NCBI GenBank assembly: GCA_937950415.1
Contig: CALFDL010000061.1
Span: 1-10,826, forward strand
Reading direction: 5' to 3'
Source of the DNA: an uncultured Collinsella sp.
GTDB lineage: Bacteria > Actinomycetota > Coriobacteriia > Coriobacteriales > Coriobacteriaceae
DNA: 10,826 nucleotides
The notes under the pieces were generated by a model that saw only the letters and a program-made list of their open reading frames with translations, had not been told where the DNA came from and did no database searches. Shown one piece after another: positions 1-5,497 of this stretch. The position numbers were made by a program, and so were the translations under genes. Numbering within the stretch: position 1 is the first letter of the stretch; each line of letters starts with the position of its first letter.

Positions 1-2
1 TC

Positions 3-617
3 GATGTTACGAAGCTTGTCAGCGCCGTTGAGCGCGGTGCCGAAGAGGGCCGCCTGATCGCGTGGATGAGAAACGATGATGAGCAGAATGCCATCAAAGA
101 GACGGGCATTGACGCTTCGCTGCCCGATCCGGATGACCCGAGTGCCGATCCTGTTGCCGGCGTTTACTTTAACAACCTGAGCTTCTCCAAGCTCGACTGG
201 TACCTGAACGCCGATACGCAGATTGGCCAGGGCATCAAGAACGGTGACGGCACGTGCTCCTATCGCATCACCGTTACCCTGACGAACATCATGACGCAGG
301 AGGAGGCTGGCAAGCTGCCCGACTACGTTGCGGCGAGCGCACCCGATGCCGCGCGTGACGACGAGCGTCTGAATGTCTCGTTGTTTGCCCCGACGGGCGG
401 CAACATTACTGATCTGACCGTCGAGGGCACCCAGTTTGGTCTTGGCGCCGCTACGTGGCATGGAATCCCCTTCTATTCGGGCACCGTTGACCTGCATGCT
501 GGCGAGACGACGACGATCACGTATACGCTGACCACGTCGGCCGAGGCGGGGGACAAGCCGCTTACGCTGCGTCAGACTCCTACATGCCAGGCGGCTCGCG
601 ACAGCGCGTCGGCGTAG
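3..617 (+). CDS. DUF4012-like surface/secreted protein, C-terminal part (5' end outside window)
   Basis: The frame is open from base 3 to the TAG at 615-617, giving 204 codons, so the gene starts upstream of the window; the first internal ATG (66) has no reason to be the start. The visible part resembles the C-terminal half of DUF4012 proteins of Gram-positive bacteria. It has a segment of the type PVAGVYFNNLSFSKLDWYL, followed by beta-strand-rich sequence (TCSYRITVTLTN, then LPDYV) and a late segment TTTITYTLTTS. I recall these features from actinobacterial DUF4012 proteins, which are often membrane-anchored and of unknown function, possibly linked to the cell surface. No C-terminal sorting signal or membrane helix is seen after the last strands; the protein simply ends in a polar tail. 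A hairpin terminator follows 38 bases after the stop, so it is probably not co-transcribed with glmM by default. The family call rests on pattern memory only. Confidence 0.6.
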   Translation, partial: DVTKLVSAVERGAEEGRLIAWMRNDDEQNAIKETGIDASLPDPDDPSADPVAGVYFNNLSFSKLDWYLNADTQIGQGIKNGDGTCSYRITVTLTNIMTQEEAGKLPDYVAASAPDAARDDERLNVSLFAPTGGNITDLTVEGTQFGLGAATWHGIPFYSGTVDLHAGETTTITYTLTTSAEAGDKPLTLRQTPTCQAARDSASA

Positions 618-654
618 GGTTTTTCTGGTAGCGCAGATAATCGAGTACCATTTT

Positions 655-688
655 GGGGCGGACAGGCAATCTGTTCGCCCCTATTTTG
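655..688 (+). terminator. Intrinsic terminator between the DUF4012-like gene and glmM
   Basis: Arms 655-665 and 671-681 form an 11-bp stem (GGGGCGGACAG with CTGTTCGCCCC, one G-U pair) around the loop GCAAT. TATTTTG follows at once. The end of the U-rich run lies only a few bases before the glmM ribosome binding site AAGGAG (690-695). The hairpin therefore sits in what would be the glmM 5' untranslated region if the glmM promoter lies upstream of it. Confidence 0.75.
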
Positions 689-700
689 TAAGGAGAGCGC

Positions 701-2032
701 ATGAAGTACTTTGGCACCGACGGCTTTCGCGGTGAGGCCAACGTTGGGCTGACGGTAGAGCACGCTTATAAGATTGGCCGTTTTGTGGGCTGGTATTACG
801 GCGCCAACCGCGAGCGCAAGGCGCGCGTCATCGTGGGCAAGGACACACGTCGCTCGAGTTATATGTTTGAGGCGGCGCTGGTGAGCGGCCTGGTCGCGAG
901 CGGTGCGGACGCCTATATGCTGCACGTGATCCCCACGCCGGGCGTAGCGCACCAGACCGTGGAAGGCTGCTTCGATTGCGGCATCATGATCAGCGCGAGC
1001 CACAACCCGTTTTGCGATAACGGCATTAAGCTCGTCAACAGCGACGGCTTTAAGATGGACGAGGACGTACTGGAGCTCATCGAGGACTACATCGATGGCA
1101 AGAGCGAGGTGCCGCTGGCCACGGGCAACCACATCGGTGCCACGGTGGACTACATGCAGGGCCGCAACCGCTACATTGCTTCGCTCATTGCAAGTGCGAA
1201 CTTTTCGCTGCAGGGCGTCAAGATCGGCATCGACTGCGCCAACGGCTCGGCGTCCTCGGTGGCCAAGCCGGTGTTCGATGCGCTCGGTGCCGACGTGCGC
1301 GTGATCAACGCCGCGCCCGACGGATTTAACATCAATGTGGACTGTGGCTCCACGCATATGGAGCGCCTGCAGCGCCATGTGGTGGAGCAGGGCCTGGACG
1401 TGGGTTTTGCCTACGATGGCGATGCCGACCGCTGCCTGGCCGTGGATGAGCGCGGTCGCGTGGTAGACGGCGACCAGATCCTGTACGTGTGCGGCGTGTA
1501 TCTGAACAAGCACGGGCGCCTCTCGGGCGGTACCGTGGTGCCGACGATCGCCAGCAACTTTGGCCTTGTCAAGTCGCTGGAGCTTGCCGGTCTGAGCGCC
1601 GTGACCAGCGGCGTGGGCGACCGTCACGTGTATGCCAAGATGCGCGAGGGCGGCTACAGCCTGGGCGGTGAGCAGACGGGCCATACGATCTTTGGCGATA
1701 TCGAGCGCACGGGCGACGGCATTATGACCTCGCTGCGCGTTATGGAAGTGATTCGCGCCGAGCGCGAGACGCTCTCGCAGCTCACGGCTCCGTGCAAGCT
1801 ACTGCCGCAAGCGCAGGTGGCCGTGCGCGTGGCCGACAAGGACGCCGCGCTCGAGAACATGGGCGTGCAGAATGCGATCGCCGAGGCCGAGGCCGCGCTG
1901 GCGGGCGAGGGCCGCGTGCTCGTGCGCAAGAGCGGAACCGAGTCGGTTATCCGCGTGCTGGCCGAGGCGCCCGACCAAGCATCTGCCGATGCCGCCATGA
2001 AGCGCATCGCAAGTGCTCTGGAGGCTTTTTAG
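701..2032 (+). CDS. glmM: Phosphoglucosamine mutase GlmM
   Basis: GlmM converts glucosamine-6-phosphate to glucosamine-1-phosphate in the cytoplasm, the step before UDP-GlcNAc synthesis for peptidoglycan. The 443-residue length is normal for the family. Visible motifs: the N-terminal KYFGTDGFRG start typical of GlmM; the catalytic phosphoserine loop ISASHNP with Ser100; the metal-binding loop DGDADR at 239-244; the sugar-specificity loop GGEQTGH at 322-328, of the GEQSGH type; and the C-terminal phosphate-binding loop RKSGTES at 409-415. The last two distinguish GlmM from phosphomannomutase/phosphoglucomutase relatives. The ATG at 701 is preceded by AAGGAG with six bases between. It is not beside glmS or a cdaA-ybbR pair in this window. 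A perfect 13-bp hairpin begins inside its stop codon. No strong promoter is obvious between 618 and 700. Confidence 0.97.
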   Translation: MKYFGTDGFRGEANVGLTVEHAYKIGRFVGWYYGANRERKARVIVGKDTRRSSYMFEAALVSGLVASGADAYMLHVIPTPGVAHQTVEGCFDCGIMISASHNPFCDNGIKLVNSDGFKMDEDVLELIEDYIDGKSEVPLATGNHIGATVDYMQGRNRYIASLIASANFSLQGVKIGIDCANGSASSVAKPVFDALGADVRVINAAPDGFNINVDCGSTHMERLQRHVVEQGLDVGFAYDGDADRCLAVDERGRVVDGDQILYVCGVYLNKHGRLSGGTVVPTIASNFGLVKSLELAGLSAVTSGVGDRHVYAKMREGGYSLGGEQTGHTIFGDIERTGDGIMTSLRVMEVIRAERETLSQLTAPCKLLPQAQVAVRVADKDAALENMGVQNAIAEAEAALAGEGRVLVRKSGTESVIRVLAEAPDQASADAAMKRIASALEAF

Positions 2033-2060
2033 TTACGCGGTTTTACCAAACCGCGTAACT
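2031..2060. repeat. Perfect 13-bp inverted repeat overlapping the glmM stop codon
   Basis: Arms 2031-2043 and 2048-2060 are exact reverse complements (AGTTACGCGGTTT and AAACCGCGTAACT) around a 4-base loop TACC. The left arm begins at the second base of the glmM TAG. There is no T run after it on the + strand and only an A run on the minus strand, so it is not a textbook intrinsic terminator in either direction. It could act as a 3' mRNA stabiliser, as a terminator that does not need a U tract, or be part of a dispersed repeat. The structure is certain; the role is not known. Confidence 0.8.
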
Positions 2061-2071
2061 GCTCGACGCTG

Positions 2072-2100
2072 TAGTCATTGGGGACGTTCTTAAACGACTA
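2072..2100. repeat. Short repeat-like segment with inverted ends in the convergent intergenic region
   Basis: TAGTC (2072-2076) and GACTA (2096-2100) are inverted ends around a central segment containing TTGGGGACGTTCTTAAAC, within which CGTT-CTTA-AACG can form a small hairpin. From memory, TTGGGGACGTTCTTAA-like strings recur in many bacterial genomes near REP-type or Y1-transposase elements; I cannot check this here. It may be a remnant of such an element or simply spacer. Confidence 0.3.
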
Positions 2101-2104
2101 GGTG

Positions 2105-2146
2105 AAAAAAGGGGGCGCTGCGGATTGGTTCCGCGGCGCCCCCTTT
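2105..2146 (-). terminator. Intrinsic terminator of the M32 carboxypeptidase gene
   Basis: Arms 2108-2124 and 2130-2146 form a 17-bp GC-rich stem with one G-U pair and a 5-base loop (2125-2129). On the minus strand the stem is followed by a run of T (complement of the A run 2105-2110), which is a classic intrinsic terminator. It lies 22 bases beyond the stop of the minus-strand gene. On the + strand it ends in CCCTTTGCG, so it may also stop read-through from glmM weakly. Confidence 0.9.
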
Positions 2147-2168
2147 GCGTTGGCGTGTCGGTTATGCC

Positions 2169-3752
2169 TTACAGCTGGTACAGCGTGGTGAACTTGTCCT
2201 GCAAGTAGCTGCAGTAGTAGCGGGCGTCAAAGTCCATGCCGCAGGCGCCCTTGATGAGCTCCGGCGCGTCCTTGGCGCGGCCCCACTGCCAAATGTGCTC
2301 GCCCAGCCATGCGCGGACGGGCGCCAAGTCACCGCTTGCGCAAGCACCGGTAAGGTCGACGCCGTCGCGGCACATGGCCGGCACAAACATCGCATCGTAG
2401 GCGCTGCCCAGCGCATACGTGGGGAAGTAGCCAAACGAGCCGCCGCTCCAGTGCGTATCCTGTAGGCAGCCGTGCGTGTCGTCGGGAACGGGAATGCCCA
2501 GGTACTCATCCATGAAGCGGTTCCAAAGCGCGGGGATGTCCTTGGCCGTAGCCTCGCCGGCAAACAGCATACGCTCGATCTGGTAGCGCACCATAATATG
2601 CAGCGGGTAGGTGAGCTCGTCGGCCTCGGTGCGGATCAACGACGGCTGCGCGATGTTCACGGCGCGGTAGAGCGTGTCCTCGTCGACGTCGCCGTAGACC
2701 TCGGGCGCGTGACGACGCAGCACCTCGAGCAGCGGGCCCATAAAGGCGCGGCTGCGACCCACGGTGTTCTCGAAAAAGCGGCTCTGGCTCTCGTGGATGC
2801 CCATGGAGGTGCCGCCCTCCAAGCACGTGCGCGCATAGGCGGGATTGACGCCCAGCTCGTACATGGTGTGCCCCGCCTCGTGGATGATGCTGTAGACGTT
2901 GGAGATGCAGTCGTCCTCGTAGATGTGCGTCGCGATGCGCGCATCACCCACGGCAAAGCCCTCGCTAAACGGGTGCTCGGTAAAGGCAAGCGTGGTGTCG
3001 TCCAGGTTCAGGCCGACGAGCTTCATCAGGTCGAAGCTCATGGCGCGCTGGGCAGCCTCGGGCACGTGGGCGTGCAAAAAGTCGGCAGCCGGCTGCTGGC
3101 CGCGCTCGCCGATGGCGTGCACGAGCGGCACGACCGTGGCCTTGACCTCATCGCAAAACGCATCGAAGCTCTTGGCGGAAAGGCCGCGCTCGTACTGGTC
3201 GAGCCAAACGTCGTATGGGTCGCGCTTGGGGTCCATGAGTTCGGCCTGATGCTTAAGTTGGGCGACGATTCTATCCACATAGGGCTCAAAGCTCGCCCAG
3301 TCGTTGGCCGTCTTGGCCTTATGCCACACGGCGTCGGCCTCGCAGGTGAGCCTGGTCCAGGCCTCGGCCTCCTCGGTAGGAATAACGCTTGCCTCGCGCT
3401 GGTCGCGGCCGAGCACGCGAATCTCGTCGAGCAGCTGCGGGTCGTCTACGTGTCCGCCTGCAACCGTCTCGCGCGCTAACGAGCGTACGAGCTCAACGGA
3501 CTTCTCACTGGTCAGCAGCTTGTGATGCTCGCCGGCAAGCGTGCCCATGGCGTCGGCACGCGCTGCTGCGCCGTTGGCAGGAGCAATCGTCGCTCCATCG
3601 AACTCGGCAATCTTGAGCAGGTACTCGCGAGTCCACAGCTTGCCCTCGAGTTTGCGGAACTTTTTGACGGCCTTGTCGACTTTAGCGGCCTTGACGCCCT
3701 TGGCGGCCTTTGCCACGGCGGCCTTGGCCTTCTTATCGAGTTTCTTTCCCAT
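2169..3752 (-). CDS. M32 family (Taq-type) zinc metallocarboxypeptidase
   Basis: This 527-residue protein carries the motif set of the M32 carboxypeptidase family, cytoplasmic zinc enzymes that remove single residues from peptide C-termini. In order: HPF at 260-262; a DxRxT-type motif read as DARIA then T at 270-275; the zinc-binding HEAGH at 291-295; HESQS at 320-324, where Glu321 lies 30 residues after His291, the spacing of the third zinc ligand; IRTEAD at 373-378; and GCLQDTHW at 428-435. The Thr at the fifth position of DxRxT is Ala here, with Thr next. The first 35 or so residues are Lys/Ala-rich and likely helical, an extension before the usual family start, which is recognisable at about 45-80. 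The ATG (3750-3752) has AAGGA seven bases upstream on its strand. The gene is transcribed alone, divergent from pheST, and ends at a strong terminator. No convincing promoter was seen upstream. Confidence 0.95.
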   Translation of the reverse strand: MGKKLDKKAKAAVAKAAKGVKAAKVDKAVKKFRKLEGKLWTREYLLKIAEFDGATIAPANGAAARADAMGTLAGEHHKLLTSEKSVELVRSLARETVAGGHVDDPQLLDEIRVLGRDQREASVIPTEEAEAWTRLTCEADAVWHKAKTANDWASFEPYVDRIVAQLKHQAELMDPKRDPYDVWLDQYERGLSAKSFDAFCDEVKATVVPLVHAIGERGQQPAADFLHAHVPEAAQRAMSFDLMKLVGLNLDDTTLAFTEHPFSEGFAVGDARIATHIYEDDCISNVYSIIHEAGHTMYELGVNPAYARTCLEGGTSMGIHESQSRFFENTVGRSRAFMGPLLEVLRRHAPEVYGDVDEDTLYRAVNIAQPSLIRTEADELTYPLHIMVRYQIERMLFAGEATAKDIPALWNRFMDEYLGIPVPDDTHGCLQDTHWSGGSFGYFPTYALGSAYDAMFVPAMCRDGVDLTGACASGDLAPVRAWLGEHIWQWGRAKDAPELIKGACGMDFDARYYCSYLQDKFTTLYQL

Positions 3753-3871
3753 ACCTATATCCTTGATCTCGCAGACCGGACGCCACGGGTGGGCGTGCGG
3801 CCAGTTTGCACAGCTACCTACCTTGTACCCAGTGCGAACAAAACGGAACGCGGCGATGTGCTCGCGAAATG

Positions 3872-3880
3872 TGTTATCCT
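3872..3880 (+). promoter_or_regulatory. Extended -10 promoter for the pheST T-box transcript
   Basis: TGTTATCCT (TG at 3872-3873, TATCCT at 3875-3880) matches the TGnTAnnnT extended -10 form. No good -35 box is seen at 16-18 bases upstream, which extended -10 promoters can tolerate. The predicted start, near 3887, falls a few bases before the base of T-box Stem I (3892), as expected for a leader promoter. Confidence 0.6.
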
Positions 3881-3886
3881 ATAGCC

Positions 3887-4171
3887 CAATGCGTTGACGG
3901 AGAGGGTTTTGCCCGCCGCGTCGCCGGCAAGAGAGGGAAGGTCATGGGCTGCAAGCCTTCCTGCGGTGGCAAGGGCCAAGCGTTCACTCCCGAGCAGCAA
4001 CCTCAACGGGCGCGCGGCTAGCGGCGGCGAAGCCCCAGTAGGGAAGCCGTGAGCCTCGCGATAAGGGGCGCAGAGTGGGCACGGCGGGCCAGACATCCGC
4101 CGGGTCAAACAAGGTGGTACCGCGGAATTCAACCGTCCTTGGGCAATGCACATGCCCGAGGGCGGTTTTTT
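3887..4171 (+). promoter_or_regulatory. T-box riboswitch leader of pheST (tRNA-Phe sensing)
   Basis: The conserved T-box core AAGGTGGTACCGCGG is at 4111-4125. The antiterminator can be drawn as helix A1 4111-4114/4137-4140, bulge TGGTACC 4115-4121, and helix A2 4122-4125/4133-4136. The bulge TGGT can pair with ACCA, matching a tRNA whose discriminator base is A, as in tRNA-Phe. Stem I closes with CGTTGA (3892-3897) and TCAACG (4003-4008). Above it, GGAG (3899-3902) pairs with CTCC (3987-3990), leaving TTC at 3983-3985 followed by A as the candidate specifier codon for Phe. The distal part contains GGAAGG/CCTTCC (about 3935-3960). Stem III is probably 4082-4087/4097-4102. The competing terminator is listed separately. 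With this leader, uncharged tRNA-Phe should favour read-through into pheS. The leader fills most of the gene-free stretch 3753-4257; nothing else was recognised there apart from its promoter. Confidence 0.93.
4133..4171 (+). terminator. T-box regulated intrinsic terminator before pheS
   Basis: Arms 4133-4145 and 4153-4165 form a 13-bp stem with two G-U pairs and a 7-base loop, followed by six T (4166-4171). The left arm contains the CCGTCCTT needed for the antiterminator (4133-4140), so the two folds are mutually exclusive, as in standard transcriptional T-boxes. Confidence 0.93.
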
Positions 4172-4257
4172 GTTACCGAACCGGGCCGCGTTTTCGCAAC
4201 GCTGGGCGGCGGCAGTCGTCCCGGCGAGCGGGGAGCGCGAGAGACGAAAGGGAAGAC

Positions 4258-5334
4258 ATGAGTCTGATTGATGATCTGGTCAAACTCGAGGAAGAGGCCA
4301 AGGAGCTCGTTGCAGGCGCCGACGACGCCGCCAAGCTCGAGGCTGCGCGCGTTGAGCTGCTCGGTCGTAAGGGCCGCATCACCGGCCTGATGCGCATGAT
4401 GGGCAAGCTCGCCCCCGAGGATCGTCCCGTGATGGGCAAGCGCGCCAACGAGATGCGCCAGCTGATCGAGGGCATGCTCGACGAGCGCACCACCGAGATG
4501 AAGGCTGCCGCCCTCAAGCGCGCGCTCGAGCACGATGCCGTCGACATCACGCTGCCGGGCATCCGTCCGCAGATCGGTCACCAGCACCTGATCAAGCAGA
4601 TCATCGAGGAGGCCGAGGACATCTTCTGCGGCATCGGCTACACCGTCGAGTCCGGCCCCATGGTCGACACCTCCTACTACAACTTCACCGCGCTCAACGC
4701 CCCCATGGATCACCCGAGCCGCTCGGCCCGCGATACCTTCTACGTGGTCGACAACAACCCCGGCAGCGTCGCACACCCCGAGGCCCACGCCCATGGCGAG
4801 TCCGACGTGCTCCTGCGCACCCAGACCTCGGGCGTGCAGATTCACACCATGGAGTCGCAAAAGCCGCCCATCTACATGATCTGCCCGGGCACCGTCTATC
4901 GTCCCGACACGGCCGACGCCTGCCACCTGCCGCAGTTCAACCAGATCGAGGGCTTGGTCGTCGACGAGGGCATCACCTTTGGCGACCTGAAGGGCACGCT
5001 CGACTACTTTGTTAAGTGCATGTTTGGCGAGGACCGCAAGACGCGTTACCGCCCGCACTTCTTCCCCTTCACCGAGCCTTCCTGCGAGGTGGACGTAAGC
5101 TGCCACGTCTGCGGCGGCAAGGGCTGCAACTTCTGCAAGCACAGCGGCTGGATCGAGATCCTGGGCTGCGGCATGGTCGACCCCAACGTTCTTATCAACT
5201 GTGGCATCGACCCCGAGAAGTATACCGGCTTCGCCTTTGGCATTGGCGCCGAACGCGTCGCGGCCCTGCGCTACGACCTGCCCGACCTCAGAACGCTCAT
5301 GACTGGCGATATGCGCTTCCTGAACCAATTTTAG
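4258..5334 (+). CDS. pheS: Phenylalanine--tRNA ligase alpha subunit PheS
   Basis: This is the catalytic alpha subunit of the (alpha-beta)2 phenylalanyl-tRNA synthetase, which charges tRNA-Phe in the cytoplasm. It has 358 residues, close to the family norm. An N-terminal helical arm (about 1-90) that should form the tRNA-binding coiled coil precedes the class II core. The core shows LLRTQTSGVQ (185-194), motif 2 as RYRPHFFPFTEPS (263-275), a cysteine cluster CHVCGGKGCNFC (282-293) leading into GWIEILGCGMV, and motif 3 GFAFGIGAERVAALRY (324-339). The frame is open further upstream to 4075, but that would run through the T-box terminator. The ATG at 4258 is preceded by AAAGGGA and gives the usual N-terminus (MSLIDDLVKLEEE). 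It is controlled by the T-box leader upstream. pheT follows after an unusually long 163-base gap holding a palindrome. Confidence 0.98.
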   Translation: MSLIDDLVKLEEEAKELVAGADDAAKLEAARVELLGRKGRITGLMRMMGKLAPEDRPVMGKRANEMRQLIEGMLDERTTEMKAAALKRALEHDAVDITLPGIRPQIGHQHLIKQIIEEAEDIFCGIGYTVESGPMVDTSYYNFTALNAPMDHPSRSARDTFYVVDNNPGSVAHPEAHAHGESDVLLRTQTSGVQIHTMESQKPPIYMICPGTVYRPDTADACHLPQFNQIEGLVVDEGITFGDLKGTLDYFVKCMFGEDRKTRYRPHFFPFTEPSCEVDVSCHVCGGKGCNFCKHSGWIEILGCGMVDPNVLINCGIDPEKYTGFAFGIGAERVAALRYDLPDLRTLMTGDMRFLNQF

Positions 5335-5340
5335 GCTTGC

Positions 5341-5427
5341 CCAGGCACCCCATCTTGGCGTTCAAACCGTCGCTCGCGTACCTTTAGTACGCGTCGCTCC
5401 TCTTTCACGCCAACCTGGGGCACCTGG
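5341..5427. repeat. 87-nt imperfect palindrome between pheS and pheT
   Basis: The outer arms 5341-5352 and 5416-5427 pair except for a CA/CA internal loop. A 2x2 internal loop follows, then TTGGCGT (5355-5361) pairs with ACGCCAA (5407-5413), and AAA (5364-5366) can pair with TTT (5403-5405). The apex is a perfect 7-bp hairpin, CGCGTAC (5375-5381) with GTACGCG (5387-5393), loop CTTTA. The flanks of the apex carry a direct copy of CGTCGCTC. It begins 7 bases after the pheS stop and has no T run after it, so it does not look like a normal terminator. It may be a REP/MITE-like insertion or an mRNA processing or stability element that sets the PheS:PheT ratio. Confidence 0.85.
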
Positions 5428-5497
5428 ACAACCCTAAGGCGAACGTCTTCATTTGATATTTCCTCCCTATGCGGAGATTAAGAACTAGGAGAGCTAC

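Noticed and set aside
572..1684. 370-residue antisense open frame opposite glmM
   Set aside because: It is a shadow of the G/C-biased codon use of glmM: low-complexity Ala/His/Val-rich protein, no recognisable domain, no ribosome binding site. The same reasoning applies to the long antisense frames opposite pheS (4129-5328) and pheT (5405-6781 and 6941-7897).
2472..3479. 335-residue + strand open frame opposite the M32 gene
   Set aside because: The M32 motifs on the minus strand are complete and in order; the + strand product is Val/His/Leu/Gly-rich shadow sequence without family features.
3753..3860. Promoter of the M32 gene on the minus strand
   Set aside because: TTGTTC with TAGGTA at 15 bases and similar combinations are too weak or badly spaced to annotate.
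4075..4257. In-frame upstream extension of pheS
   Set aside because: It would read through the T-box antiterminator and terminator and has no ribosome binding site; the ATG at 4258 gives the normal PheS N-terminus.
5462..5491. CTCC upstream of pheT that could pair with GGAG at 5473-5476 or with the ribosome binding site
   Set aside because: Only four pairs are involved, too weak to claim a translational switch.
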